A program made the position numbers and the translations under genes. Below are positions 5,603-15,423 of a stretch of DNA of 62,723 nt, in pieces (the first letter of the stretch is position 1; each line of letters starts with the position of its first letter). Location of the stretch: contig MABC01000071.1 in NCBI GenBank assembly GCA_002162925.1, forward strand, positions 1 to 62,723, in the 5' to 3' direction. The notes beneath the pieces were generated by a model. That model ran no database searches. It worked only from the letters and a program-made list of their open reading frames with translations, and had not been told where the DNA came from. The stretch comes from Thalassotalea sp. 42_200_T64. GTDB taxonomy: Bacteria > Pseudomonadota > Gammaproteobacteria > Enterobacterales > Alteromonadaceae.

Positions 5603-7130
5603 CTTGTATGATCAATAGTCGACTTTGTTTATTGCCACCATCTTCACTGCTATAGCGCACTATCAACTCTTCTTTACCGTCTAGATTGAGATCATCACTG
5701 GTAAGTAATGAACCATCTTTTGGCAATCTTACGTCTAAATACTGATATTTGCTTTGCAACAAGGTACTTTGTTTTTTCCCGGGAAATATTTTCAATTGAT
5801 TGTCAGCATCTGAGATAATTAATTCTTTCAAACCATCGCCATCCAGGTCTGCCAACTCAATCACCGGCGAGCCACTTTTACCGGAGGAAAGGCTGAATTT
5901 TAATTGCACCTCTTCGGTGAAACGTTGACGATAAATTTGTTGCTGATCAAGGGAAAAAATCAAAATTTGTTGATCTATACTACCGGTTAACAAGGCGCCA
6001 ATAATTTGTGATACCGAAATATCAAAAGATGACGCCATCACCTCATGTTTGTTGTCGCCGTTAATGTCGATAAAATCTAATTGCGCCAAAGTGCCATCTG
6101 AGCGCACTGTGGTATTGGGCTTATCCGCATAAGTAAGCACGCCATCAACGGCTTTGCCCAAATACACTTCATAGTCATTGCTCTTATCTAATACTCCAGA
6201 GCTTTTGGTGTGCTTCACCACCATGTCCGGTAAATTGTCATCGTTAAGATCTTTTAAGTATTGTACGGTTTTATAGGAAAAGTCACTTTGATCGATATTA
6301 TCGCCATCGGCACCGCGAGAATCCCACCAATTAATGCCTTTGATATCATCATTTACCGCTAATGTTTCAGGCTCAGTTGCAAAACTACCTTGGTCAGTTT
6401 GGCTAAACACCAACAATTCACCATCTCCGGTAATTACGATATCCTGCTTACTGTCTAAATTCATGTCCACCAGATAATAAGGCCTTTCTGTGTAGCTGAC
6501 TCTACGGGTAAAAATTTCTACCGTAGGTTCAATCGGTAAAGCTTGCTTGCTATATCGGTTGAGGTTTTCACTGTCGCTTTGATTAAGGTAAATATTCAAG
6601 CTGCGAAAATCCGCCAATAACACATCATTAAGACCATCGTTATTTAAATCAGTGACAAAATCAGCCTGCTTTAAATAACTGGCGTTATGATTAACATAAA
6701 TAGATCTAATGTCGACGATATCGGTAAACGGATTGGCATTTTCGGGTGAAAACAAAACAACGTGCTCACTGGAGAGAAAATATAAGGATTGCTGCCCTGC
6801 TTCGCTTTCATCACTGACATCAAAACTAAAATAGCTTTTCGGCAAAGCGATATCCAGATTTAACTGATACGTTTGCTCGCCTTCGTTAAAGGCGAAAATG
6901 GCAAGACGAGGAGCACCTTGTTTTTCACCGATTAAAATAATTTCTTTGCCTTTATTGCTCAGTATATTGGCGCGAATAGGCTCTTGCGAAATATTAAAGG
7001 GGGCATTTATCTGAAAATGTGAAAACTGATAAAAATCTTTCGCCTGGGCCCCCGCAGTACTGACTAATGCGGCGAATCCGATAACTACTGAAAACACACT
7101 GGTGCGACTTTTTACTATGTTACTGTTCAT
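5595..7130 (-). CDS. Secreted FG-GAP/VCBS repeat protein
   Basis: A protein of 511 residues with an N-terminal signal peptide ending near AGAQAKDF (about residue 31). Six Asp-rich calcium-loop repeats recur through it: DLNNDGLNDV, DMNLDSKQDI, DLNDDNLPDM, DINGDNKHEV, DLDGDGLKEL and DLNLDGKEEL. These mark an integrin-alpha-like beta-propeller exported to the periplasm or surface. The function is unknown. It is upstream of and overlaps the ATL gene by eight bases, an unlikely functional partnership that may only reflect compact gene order. Confidence 0.8.
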   Translation of the reverse strand: MNSNIVKSRTSVFSVVIGFAALVSTAGAQAKDFYQFSHFQINAPFNISQEPIRANILSNKGKEIILIGEKQGAPRLAIFAFNEGEQTYQLNLDIALPKSYFSFDVSDESEAGQQSLYFLSSEHVVLFSPENANPFTDIVDIRSIYVNHNASYLKQADFVTDLNNDGLNDVLLADFRSLNIYLNQSDSENLNRYSKQALPIEPTVEIFTRRVSYTERPYYLVDMNLDSKQDIVITGDGELLVFSQTDQGSFATEPETLAVNDDIKGINWWDSRGADGDNIDQSDFSYKTVQYLKDLNDDNLPDMVVKHTKSSGVLDKSNDYEVYLGKAVDGVLTYADKPNTTVRSDGTLAQLDFIDINGDNKHEVMASSFDISVSQIIGALLTGSIDQQILIFSLDQQQIYRQRFTEEVQLKFSLSSGKSGSPVIELADLDGDGLKELIISDADNQLKIFPGKKQSTLLQSKYQYLDVRLPKDGSLLTSDDLNLDGKEELIVRYSSEDGGNKQSRLLIIQVE

Positions 7131-7191
7131 CTATATATTCCATTTACTGTTTTGCTATTTACTGCTTTGCTATTTGCCAATGAGGAAAAAT

Positions 7192-7857
7192 TTACCAAGG
7201 TAAGACTTCACCATTTGAATGATAAAACACACCGGTGTTAGTCATGGTTAAATCATCCATTAGCGTCATTAACCGCGTTGCCGCTTCACTGGCAGGAATG
7301 TCACCAGAGTGGTTTACCATATCGGTTTTCACATACCCCGGATGATAAATTCCCACCGGGATTTCTCGCACCATTAAATCTTTAGCCAATGAAACACCTG
7401 CGGCATTCAAGGCCGCTTTGCTCATGCGATAGCCATACCGCCCGCCAGAGCCATTATCGGCAATAGAGCCCATACGCGAAGTAATTAAACCAATTTTACT
7501 GCCGGCGGTTAAATTGGTTTGCAGCCTTTGACAAACGTTGATTGGCGCTAAAGCGTTCACTAGAAACTGTTCGGTGATCGTTTTATTGTTAAAATCGGAT
7601 AAAGTTTCATCTCGTAAAATACCGGCATTATTGATCAAAATATCTATTTCAATACCGGTTAATTCTTGCACCATTTTTTCAAGCCCCGCGGTTGTTGCGA
7701 TATCGACTCCGGCGATAATTGAAACACCTAAAGCATTAAGTTGTTCTGAACTTTGTCGGCAAAGGGCAATGACATTGTCGCCTCGCTGTTGATAAAGACT
7801 GGCAAAAGCAAAACCAATCCCTCTATTGGCGCCAGTGATCACGACTGTTTTACTCAT
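7192..7857 (-). CDS. Short-chain dehydrogenase/reductase, C-factor-like
   Basis: An NAD(P)-dependent SDR of 221 residues. The cofactor motif TGANRGIG is at residues 8-15, NNAG at 76-79, and the catalytic YxxxK at Tyr143/Lys147. Overall form resembles the CsgA/C-factor and sniffer-type SDR subgroup. The substrate is not evident. It stands between the FG-GAP gene and a divergent GNAT gene. Confidence 0.87.
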   Translation of the reverse strand: MSKTVVITGANRGIGFAFASLYQQRGDNVIALCRQSSEQLNALGVSIIAGVDIATTAGLEKMVQELTGIEIDILINNAGILRDETLSDFNNKTITEQFLVNALAPINVCQRLQTNLTAGSKIGLITSRMGSIADNGSGGRYGYRMSKAALNAAGVSLAKDLMVREIPVGIYHPGYVKTDMVNHSGDIPASEAATRLMTLMDDLTMTNTGVFYHSNGEVLPW

Positions 7858-7978
7858 AATGTTCTCTTATTTAACGTTATATCTATTAGTGTTATACGTT
7901 AGTATGTCGAAAGATATTGTTAAAACCAGCGATAATTTGTAATAACTTATTAACACAATATTAACCAGAGAATGTTCA

Positions 7979-8539
7979 ATGCTTAAACAACCACTTAACG
8001 CTAGCCCAATTGTACCAAGAATAACCACAGCCAGGCTTGAGCTAAGAGCGGTAGAGCCAGACGATAAGCAGTTTATCTGTGATTTAGAAGCAGACCCTGA
8101 ACTGATGGCACATATCAAGGAAGTGCAAACCCCTGCGCAGCAAATTGAATTTTTTGAAGGCGTGCTAAAATTATGGCAAGCAACGGAAGGTGAATGGTTA
8201 ATGCTGATCGCCGTTGATAAACAATCAAAGCAAAGAGTTGGTTGTTTTTCAATGCGTATTGTCAGTGCTTCGAGTTTATGCGCGGAAATTGGCTATCTGG
8301 TGTCATTAGTTGAGCAAGGAAAAGGCTACGCCAAAGAAGGAGCCCTTGCCATCAAAGAATGCTTATTTGAACAGTTTAATATGCACAGAGTTTGTGCTTA
8401 TTGTAATACTGACAATGTCGGCAGCTGGAAAGTGATGGAGCAAATTGGTTTAACGCGTGAAGGCCATTTGACACAAGATTTTCGCCTCAATAACATCTGG
8501 CATGATACCTATGTATATGGCCAGGTCCGTAAATCGTAG
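7979..8539 (+). CDS. GNAT family N-acetyltransferase, RimJ/RimL-like
   Basis: A protein of 186 residues of the acetyl-CoA-dependent GNAT fold. It opens with the ITTARLELRAVEPDD strand typical of the RimJ/RimL group, has an EIGYLVSLVEQGKGYAKEG acetyl-CoA loop near residues 101-119, and ends with HRVCAYCNTDNVGSWKVME (near 138) and LTREGHL motifs. It may acetylate a protein or small molecule; the target is unknown. It is divergent from the SDR gene. Confidence 0.85.
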   Translation: MLKQPLNASPIVPRITTARLELRAVEPDDKQFICDLEADPELMAHIKEVQTPAQQIEFFEGVLKLWQATEGEWLMLIAVDKQSKQRVGCFSMRIVSASSLCAEIGYLVSLVEQGKGYAKEGALAIKECLFEQFNMHRVCAYCNTDNVGSWKVMEQIGLTREGHLTQDFRLNNIWHDTYVYGQVRKS

Positions 8540-8653
8540 CTGAGTTTTCACAATTTCAATATTTTTTATCTGACATCAATGAAGATAAAATCGTTCTCCT
8601 CCATTTCTTCAGACACACGACAGTTGTTGTATAGTTACATCGCAGGTGTTTTA

Positions 8654-8690
8654 TCAATAAGATATCGCCTATCAAGTGATATCTTATTGA
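8654..8690. promoter_or_regulatory. Perfect 13-bp inverted repeat upstream of the RND efflux operon
   Basis: TCAATAAGATATC (8654-8666) and GATATCTTATTGA (8678-8690) are exact reverse complements with an 11-base centre. No T-tract follows, so it is more likely an operator for a dimeric regulator than a terminator. The gap 8540-8837 holds no other feature; a short ORF within it looks spurious. No regulator gene lies next to the pump, so the binding protein is unknown. Confidence 0.5.
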
Positions 8691-8837
8691 AAATAAGCAC
8701 AATAATTGCCCCCATAGGTTTTGTGAACCATACTTTGCAAGTCAACAACAATATCGAGTAGCACCTAACTCTTTCAGATAATCACGCTATAATTTAATTC
8801 ATTATTGATAAAATCAACAATGGCTGGAACCATTTAT

Positions 8838-10058
8838 ATGAAGACATTAACACTATCTTTTCTGATATCGACGTTGTTCACGTTAGTCGCCTGTAGTGAA
8901 CCACCAGTCATCGCGCCAGAAAAAGTTGAAGTGATAGTCACTCAACTCAGCCAAAAGAATATTCCTTTATGGGGTCACTATATTGCCAATACTCAAGCTT
9001 CTCTTGATGTTGAAGTACGAGCAAGAGTAGAAGGTTACCTTGAACAACAGCATTTTTTAGAAGGCAGTTTCGTTAAAAAAGACCAGTTGCTCTATTCTAT
9101 CGATGATGGTCCATATCAAGCCGCACTGGCCAGCGCTCAAGCCAGTCACATTCAGGCTAAAAACGCGTTAGCAAAGGCCAATAGAGATGTAAAACGAATC
9201 AAACCACTTTATGAGCAAGATGCCTCCAGTCAACTCGATTTAGATAATGCTTACGCTGATGTTGATAGCGCTAAGGCGAACTTGAAAGCTGCAGAAGCAG
9301 CTTTACAACAAACCGAATTAGAATTGAGTTACACCCAAATTCGCGCCCCGATATCCGGAGTTGTCAGTGCCTCCAATGCCGACATTGGTGCTTTAGTCGG
9401 CGCCTCGGGCGTTTCATTATTAACCAATGTACAAAAAGTGGATCCACTTTTTATTGAATTTCAAATGACTACGTTAGATTATTTGCAAGCCAGGCGTCGT
9501 CTAAAAAGTTATTACGAAAAATTTAAAGCCGATGCGGAAGGCACCTCGGTCGAAGGTTTAGTTACCATCACATTACCTGATGGCAGTGAATACCCGCATT
9601 TAGGTCAAATGAAATTTACCGCACCCAAGGCCAATCAAGAAACGGCAACATTTACCGCCAGGGCTGAAATTATCAACCCCGACAGAGAACTGCTGCCGGG
9701 GCAATACACCAAAGCCCGCATTCAACTCGATGAACTTGCCGATAGCTTATTACTGCCTGAACAAGCGGTAAAATTTGAACAAAGTGGTGCCTTTGTTTAT
9801 GTGGTATTAGCCAACAACACTATCGAGCGACGCTTTGTGGTTTTAGGTCGTAATGTCGGCGGCGATTTCTTAGTTCAAAGCGGTTTAAGTAATGGTGAAA
9901 AAGTCGTATTAGAAGGGACTCATAAAGTACAACACGGCAGCCATGTGGTTGCCATTATGGCGAAAGACGCAAAGGAAGCGGCAAAAAAAGCACAAGAGGC
10001 GGAAAACAAATCCCAGAAAAAAGCGGCAGAAAAGCCCGCGAAAGCCAAAGATAAATAA
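8838..10058 (+). CDS. RND efflux periplasmic adaptor (AcrA/MexA type)
   Basis: Membrane-fusion protein of about 406 residues linking an inner-membrane RND pump to an outer-membrane channel. From the ATG at 8838 it begins with a lipoprotein signal (lipobox LVAC, Cys19). Lipoyl/barrel-sandwich halves are visible around DVEVRARVEGYLEQ and ELSYTQIRAPISGVVS, with a long coiled hairpin between them. The C-terminus ends in an alanine/lysine-rich tail (AKDAKEAAKKAQ onward) beyond the usual family end. Two upstream in-frame ATGs (8805, 8820) would place residues before the signal peptide and are rejected. It is first of a three-gene operon. Confidence 0.9.
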   Translation: MKTLTLSFLISTLFTLVACSEPPVIAPEKVEVIVTQLSQKNIPLWGHYIANTQASLDVEVRARVEGYLEQQHFLEGSFVKKDQLLYSIDDGPYQAALASAQASHIQAKNALAKANRDVKRIKPLYEQDASSQLDLDNAYADVDSAKANLKAAEAALQQTELELSYTQIRAPISGVVSASNADIGALVGASGVSLLTNVQKVDPLFIEFQMTTLDYLQARRRLKSYYEKFKADAEGTSVEGLVTITLPDGSEYPHLGQMKFTAPKANQETATFTARAEIINPDRELLPGQYTKARIQLDELADSLLLPEQAVKFEQSGAFVYVVLANNTIERRFVVLGRNVGGDFLVQSGLSNGEKVVLEGTHKVQHGSHVVAIMAKDAKEAAKKAQEAENKSQKKAAEKPAKAKDK

Positions 10059-10070
10059 GGGAGAATCACA

Positions 10071-13000
10071 GTGATCTCACAATACTGTATTAAACGCCCT
10101 GTATTTGCCTCGGTGTTATCCATTGTTATTGTGCTGGTTGGTGTGGTATCCATTTTAAAAATGCCTATCGATCAGTATCCCAACATTTCTCCGCCACAAG
10201 TCACAATTTCAGGCAGTTATAGTGGCGCAACCGCCGCAATAACCGCGGAGTCGGTGTCCATCCCGTTAGAGCAAAAAGTTAACGGCGTACCGAATATGTT
10301 GTATATGACGTCAAGCAGCAACAATGGCGGTAGTTCAAAAATAAAAATCACCTTTGATGTGGGTACCAATCCAGACTTTGCCGCGATTGATGTACAAAAC
10401 AAAACAAAACAAGCGGAAGCTGACTTACCCGGCGATGTGATCACTGATGGTGTCACCGTTGAAAAAACCTCAACCGTGCCGCTAATGACCTTAATTTTAC
10501 GCTCCAGTGAAGCCCGATTTGACGATTTATATTTAAGTAACTTTGTTACTCTGCAAATCCAGCAGGCATTAAAACGCATCCCCGGTGTCGCTAAGGTTAG
10601 GAATGTTGGCGCTCGTACTTACTCGATGCGAGTTTGGTTACGTCCTGACGATCTGGCGTCTTACCGTTTAACGCCCAGCGATGTAGTAGCCGCGATAAAA
10701 GAGCAAAATGCCAATGCTGCCGCGGGTTCTTTAGGAAGCCAACCGGCAAGTAACGATATCAACTTATCACTCACCATAAACGCTTCCGGCAAATTAAAAG
10801 ATGCGGAGTCTTTTGGTAACATCATTGTCCATGCCACCGACAATGGCGCATTAATCCGGCTTCGAGATGTGGCAAGAATCGAACTGGGTGCCAGTGCTTA
10901 TAAACTGATATCACAACACAACGGACAAAGCGCAGCCATTGCTGCGTTGCTGTTATTACCAGGCGCAAATGCACTGGAAGTTGCTGAACAAGTCAGAAAC
11001 ACCATGACACAATTGTCTGAGCAATTCCCTAAGGGGATCAGTTATCAAATCGCTTACGACACTTCCGTTTTTATTGAAGCGGCCATAACTGAAGTGGTAA
11101 AAACATTAATCGAAGCGCTATTATTGGTTTCTGCGGTGGTATTTTTATTTTTACAAGATTGGCGTACCACCATAATTCCAATGCTGGCTGCTCCGGTCTC
11201 CATAATCGGTACTTTCACCTTTCTAGCGGCATTTGGTTTCTCCATCAATACCATCAGTTTATTAGCGATGGTGCTAGCAATTGGCTTAGTGGTAGACGAT
11301 GCCATTGTGGTGGTGGAAAACGTTGAACGTATCATGCAAGAAAAAGCCATTAGCGCGGCCGAAGCGACTTCGATGGCGATGCAAGAATTGACTGGCGCGC
11401 TGGTTGCAACGTCGCTAGTGCTAGCCGCGGTATTTTTACCAGTGGCGTTTTTAGGTGGTATATCTGGCGAGTTATATAAAGAGTTCGCGATAACGTTAAC
11501 CGTTGCCGTACTGATTTCAACCGTAGTAGCACTGACCTTGAGTCCGGCACTATGTGCACTACTAATGAAACCAGAAAAAAAATCCCTACCGATATTCAAT
11601 TGGTTTAATAACAAAGTGGATGCACTCACCAGAAAATATACCAGTTACGTTGCAGCGGCGATAAAACGTACGACACGTTCGGTCGCGTTATTTATTGCGA
11701 TTTTTACTATCGGTATATTCATCTTCAAACAATTACCCGTCGGTTTTATGCCACTTGAAGACACCGGTATGTTTTATGCGGATATACAATTACAGCCAGG
11801 CACGGCAGTTTCGCGCACGGCGAAAACGACGTTTCGACTTGAAAAAGAATTAACTGCGCATCCAGCGATAGAACAAATCATTACCTTAACTGGTGAAAAC
11901 CTCAGCAATGGCTCAGGCGAAGAAAACGCATACTTTCAAATAATGCTGAAACCCTGGGACGACCGAGCAGATTACACCATGGAAAAAACCATGAGTGATG
12001 TCAGTAAAATTATTGCCGGCTATCCAGAGCTTACTTATAAGGTGTTTCAGCCTCCTGCCATCGCAGGTATGGGCGAGCGCAGTGGTTTTTCTTTGGAATT
12101 ACAAGACAGAAGCGGCTCCAATTCAGAAGGACTCGCGGAAATAGCCAAATCTTTCATCCAAAAAGCACAGTTTTTACCGCAAATAGGCAATATCAGCAGC
12201 ACCTTAAGTAACGATATCCCCATGCTAAAACTCATCGTTGACAGAGAAATGGTTAAAACTTACGGGGTAAATTTGGCTGATTTAAATACCTTGTTAAAAC
12301 AGCTAACCGGCTCTTCTTCGGCCAGTGATTTTAATATGTTTGGCCGTACCTACAAAGTGAAAGTACAAGCCGAAGCAGAATTTCGACGTCGTCCGGAAGA
12401 TCTCGAGCGTTTTTATATCAAATCAGGCTCTGGTGCATTGATCCCTTTATCTATGTTAGCCAAGGTTGAATACAGCGCTGGTGCGGGTAACATCAGCCGC
12501 CACAACTTATTCACCAGTGCCAGTATTGGCGGTTCCCCCGCTCAAGGCTATAGCTCAGGTCAGGCAATGGCGGCGATAGAGAAATTGGCAGAAGAGGAAT
12601 TACCAGATGGGTTTGCTTATGAATGGACGGGTATGTCATACCAGGAAAAAAATGCCAGTGGCCAAGCAGGTTCCGCCATGTTGCTCGCCGTCGTATTTAT
12701 CTATTTATTCCTCGCGGCATTGTACGAAAGCTGGGTGATCCCAATTCCAGTATTGTTAATTGTGCCAATTGCTTTAGCCGGGGCGGCAATTATTGCCTGG
12801 ATAGTGGGCATTGAAAACAACCTATTCTTTCAAATATCGGCGGTAGCGCTGGTGGGTTTCTCCGCCAAAAATTCTATTTTAATTGTCGAATTCGCCAAAA
12901 GCTTGCATCAACAGCATGGCAGAACCATTAAGCAAGCCGCCATTGAAGCCGCAGAGCAACGTTTCCGCCCGATTGTCATGACCTCGGTATCGTTCATTTT

Positions 13001-13193
13001 GGGCATATTGCCGTTAGTGATTTCTATGGGGCCTGGTGCCCTAGCCAGACAATCAATTTCCACCGGAACACTGGGTGGTATGATTGCGGCAACCACGATA
13101 GGGATCATTTTAGTACCATTGTTTTTTGTGATTTTTGTCAGTTTCGCCGAAAATATGAAACAAAAATTCAGCTCAACAAATAAGGAGGCTTAG
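10071..13193 (+). CDS. RND multidrug efflux pump, AcrB/MexB (HAE1) type
   Basis: Inner-membrane proton-driven drug exporter of 1040 residues, full length for HAE1 pumps. It starts at a GTG with AAGGGAGA ten bases upstream. The proton relay is intact: Asp409-Asp410 in GLVVDDAIVVVEN and Lys933 in FSAKNSILIVEF. The N-terminal FIxRPVFA-like start (CIKRPVFASVLSIVI), large periplasmic loops and twelve membrane helices are as expected. Twelve bases separate it from the adaptor gene and two from the channel gene, so all three are one operon. Likely substrates are hydrophobic drugs; the exact range cannot be read from sequence. Confidence 0.95.
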   Translation: MISQYCIKRPVFASVLSIVIVLVGVVSILKMPIDQYPNISPPQVTISGSYSGATAAITAESVSIPLEQKVNGVPNMLYMTSSSNNGGSSKIKITFDVGTNPDFAAIDVQNKTKQAEADLPGDVITDGVTVEKTSTVPLMTLILRSSEARFDDLYLSNFVTLQIQQALKRIPGVAKVRNVGARTYSMRVWLRPDDLASYRLTPSDVVAAIKEQNANAAAGSLGSQPASNDINLSLTINASGKLKDAESFGNIIVHATDNGALIRLRDVARIELGASAYKLISQHNGQSAAIAALLLLPGANALEVAEQVRNTMTQLSEQFPKGISYQIAYDTSVFIEAAITEVVKTLIEALLLVSAVVFLFLQDWRTTIIPMLAAPVSIIGTFTFLAAFGFSINTISLLAMVLAIGLVVDDAIVVVENVERIMQEKAISAAEATSMAMQELTGALVATSLVLAAVFLPVAFLGGISGELYKEFAITLTVAVLISTVVALTLSPALCALLMKPEKKSLPIFNWFNNKVDALTRKYTSYVAAAIKRTTRSVALFIAIFTIGIFIFKQLPVGFMPLEDTGMFYADIQLQPGTAVSRTAKTTFRLEKELTAHPAIEQIITLTGENLSNGSGEENAYFQIMLKPWDDRADYTMEKTMSDVSKIIAGYPELTYKVFQPPAIAGMGERSGFSLELQDRSGSNSEGLAEIAKSFIQKAQFLPQIGNISSTLSNDIPMLKLIVDREMVKTYGVNLADLNTLLKQLTGSSSASDFNMFGRTYKVKVQAEAEFRRRPEDLERFYIKSGSGALIPLSMLAKVEYSAGAGNISRHNLFTSASIGGSPAQGYSSGQAMAAIEKLAEEELPDGFAYEWTGMSYQEKNASGQAGSAMLLAVVFIYLFLAALYESWVIPIPVLLIVPIALAGAAIIAWIVGIENNLFFQISAVALVGFSAKNSILIVEFAKSLHQQHGRTIKQAAIEAAEQRFRPIVMTSVSFILGILPLVISMGPGALARQSISTGTLGGMIAATTIGIILVPLFFVIFVSFAENMKQKFSSTNKEA

Positions 13194-13195
13194 TC

Positions 13196-14710
13196 ATGAT
13201 TAAACTATCACTAAAGCCAAGTTATTTAGTACTTTCAATCACTTTATTATCGGCTTGCGCCATTGGCCCTGATTATCAAAAAGCACCCGAATTAACACCG
13301 GATGAATTGCCTTCATGGCAAGTCAACAATGATGTTGCTCAGGCAGGGTCCTCAATCGCGACATTAGACTGGCAGTCATTTTATCAAGACCCTGCACTGC
13401 AAAGCTTTATTCAACAAGCGCTTGATAATAACATCGACTTAAGAATTGCCAGCGAACGGGTGTACCGTTCACAAATAGGCTTAATCGCCAGCGGTGCCCA
13501 ATTTTTACCAAATTTTGATATGACATTTGACGGGGATCGTGAGAAAACCAGTAAAGCGTTAACGACAACACCGAAAATAGATAATGAATTTAAATGGACA
13601 GCTAATGTATCGTGGGAGATCGATCTGTGGGGTAAATTGCGCCGCAGTAATGAAGCCGACATCGCGAATGTACAGGCAAGCCAAGCGGAGTTTTACGGGT
13701 CGAGAATATCCTTAATCGCGCAAGTTGCAGAGCTCTATTATATCATTCAGGATGCTCAAAATCAGATACAGTTAACCAATAATAATATTGTCGCTCGCGA
13801 AAAATCGAAACGAATAACTGAATTAAGACACCAACAAGGCATTATTTCAGGGTTGGATGTGAGCCAAAGTAATGTGGAATTAATGCAAGAAAAACTAAAA
13901 CTGCCAGCGTTGCATAACTCGCTCAGCTCAAGCATGTACCAACTTTCAATATTGCTTGACCAGTCTCCGAAAAAGCTCAATATCCCAGAACGAGATCCCA
14001 ACAATTTAGACCAAAAAGTATTGCCTGTAGGCTTACCATCCGAATTATTAAAACGGCGCCCTGATATTATCGCGCAAGAACGTCGACTTCATGCCGTAAC
14101 CTCCGCAATTGGCGTCGCCAAAGCCGATTACTTTCCCAATATTAGCCTAGTAGGCAATTTTGGTGCAAAAAGTCTTGAAATAGATGATCTACTCGATGAT
14201 GCCGAATATTGGGAAGTAGGTGCCGATATCTCTATGCCTTTATTTAACTGGGGGAAAACAACCGCCAATGTTGATAGAGCAAAATCAGAATACCGTGAAG
14301 CCATACTCAATTACCGTAAAGCTATTTTTATTGCCTTTAGAGAGTCGGCAGAAGCCATTGAAAATGTTGATAAAAACCGAACAGAATATTATTTAAAACG
14401 CGATTTACTGGCGGCAACCAATGAGTACTTGCGCATCGCCAATTTACGTTATAACAATGGTGTGATCAGCTATATCGATGTGCTTGATGCGCAACGTAAC
14501 CAGGCCCAATCACAGCAAGACTTTTCAGCTGCCGCGCAAAGTTTGCAAACCTCATTTGTCGGGCTCTATAAGACCTTGGGTGGTGGTTGGGATGCCGTAA
14601 GTTACAATCAGGCATTAACAAATGAAGAAGATATCGATAGTGCAGTTGAACAACAAAGCAAAGTAATTACTAGAAAAATTCCTGAAGTTCCGCAAACGCA
14701 AGAAAATTAG
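13196..14710 (+). CDS. Outer-membrane efflux channel lipoprotein (NodT/OprM family)
   Basis: TolC-like outer-membrane factor of 504 residues. The lipobox LLSACAIG places the acylated cysteine at residue 21, and the classic GPDYQKAP start of the NodT family follows. Two outer-membrane-efflux repeats are seen, the second ending in YNNGVISYIDVLDAQR and a LYKTLGGGW close. A ribosome site AAGGAGG lies ahead of the ATG. It closes the tripartite RND operon. A decayed receptor gene abuts its stop codon on the other strand. Confidence 0.93.
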   Translation: MIKLSLKPSYLVLSITLLSACAIGPDYQKAPELTPDELPSWQVNNDVAQAGSSIATLDWQSFYQDPALQSFIQQALDNNIDLRIASERVYRSQIGLIASGAQFLPNFDMTFDGDREKTSKALTTTPKIDNEFKWTANVSWEIDLWGKLRRSNEADIANVQASQAEFYGSRISLIAQVAELYYIIQDAQNQIQLTNNNIVAREKSKRITELRHQQGIISGLDVSQSNVELMQEKLKLPALHNSLSSSMYQLSILLDQSPKKLNIPERDPNNLDQKVLPVGLPSELLKRRPDIIAQERRLHAVTSAIGVAKADYFPNISLVGNFGAKSLEIDDLLDDAEYWEVGADISMPLFNWGKTTANVDRAKSEYREAILNYRKAIFIAFRESAEAIENVDKNRTEYYLKRDLLAATNEYLRIANLRYNNGVISYIDVLDAQRNQAQSQQDFSAAAQSLQTSFVGLYKTLGGGWDAVSYNQALTNEEDIDSAVEQQSKVITRKIPEVPQTQEN

Positions 14711-15365
14711 CCTTCACGAACATCGTTTTCGACTTTGCCAGAAAACGGCTCTTGGCCGCCAGCATAAGCCCATTCTCTTAGGCCGACCACTTGTTCTAAG
14801 TCATCAAAGTCATAAGAAACTGCATGTTGGTGCTATCAGACATTTCCCATTTTATAGCAATACGACCGGCGCTATGATCTTTGGCGCCACTTTCCCAAGT
14901 TTTAAATTCATCATTCCACTCTGGACGGAGCTGGTTATCGATAAAACCGTCTTGGGTATCGGTCAGAAAATTGGCACGTAAATAAACATTATCCGTTAAA
15001 GAAAAGTTCACCATGCCTTCAATGCGTTGTAAATTGTCGGTACCCAGAGTGCCTTTAATAAAGCTTTCAAATTCGGCTTGTGGCGCATTGGGAACCATGT
15101 TGACCACGCCCATCGCGGCATTTTTACCAAACAGTGTACCTTGTGGGCCTTTTAACACTTCTACCCGCTGCATATCAGAAAATAATACGTTTTGCGCCGC
15201 TCTGGGCATATAGACGTTATCAAAAAATGTGGCTGAAGAGGGATCGCCACCAAAGGTAATACTAGGGTTTGAAATACCTCGAATGGTCCCCCCGCCTGGG
15301 TCATGTTGCTACCACTAGTGTTGAACAGTTGCAATGAACCTAAACTGACCGCTTTATCATACGAT
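14711..15365 (-). pseudogene. Remnant of a TonB-dependent receptor (plug domain and first strands)
   Basis: The middle frame (14796-15209) reads MPRAAQNVLF, RVEVLKGPQGTLFGKNAAMG and the first barrel strands of a TonB receptor. Upstream, the same plug domain continues in a shifted frame (DKAVSLGSLQLF, then TIRGISNPSITFGGD), so there is a frameshift near 15290. Downstream a second shift near 14825 leads into SYDFDDLEQVVGLREWAY, which runs to 14711. Signal peptide, most of the barrel and the C-terminus are missing. The gene is truncated at both ends, and adjoins the efflux channel stop. Confidence 0.85.
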
Positions 15366-15419
15366 GCAAGGTTAGCCGAACATATTTTTGAGGCGTTGCA
15401 AGAAAATGGCGCTTTATAG
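15363..15419 (+). pseudogene. Possible C-terminal tail of a lost gene
   Basis: An open plus-strand stretch reads DARLAEHIFEALQENGAL and stops at 15417-15419. It has no start and looks like the last 18 codons of an enzyme cut off by a deletion that also removed the front of the adjoining receptor remnant. The family is not recognised, and chance coding cannot be excluded. The rest of 15420-15558 is the promoter region of the following repair gene. Confidence 0.25.
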
Positions 15420-15423
15420 GAAA

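Noticed and set aside
8579..8761. 60-codon frame upstream of the RND operon
   Set aside because: It runs through the 13-bp inverted repeat, has no ribosome site and no family resemblance.
11054..11629. 191-codon open frame on the minus strand inside the RND pump gene
   Set aside because: It is antisense to strongly conserved AcrB-type sequence, is Ser/Thr/Ala-rich without any motif, and arises from the codon bias of the pump gene.
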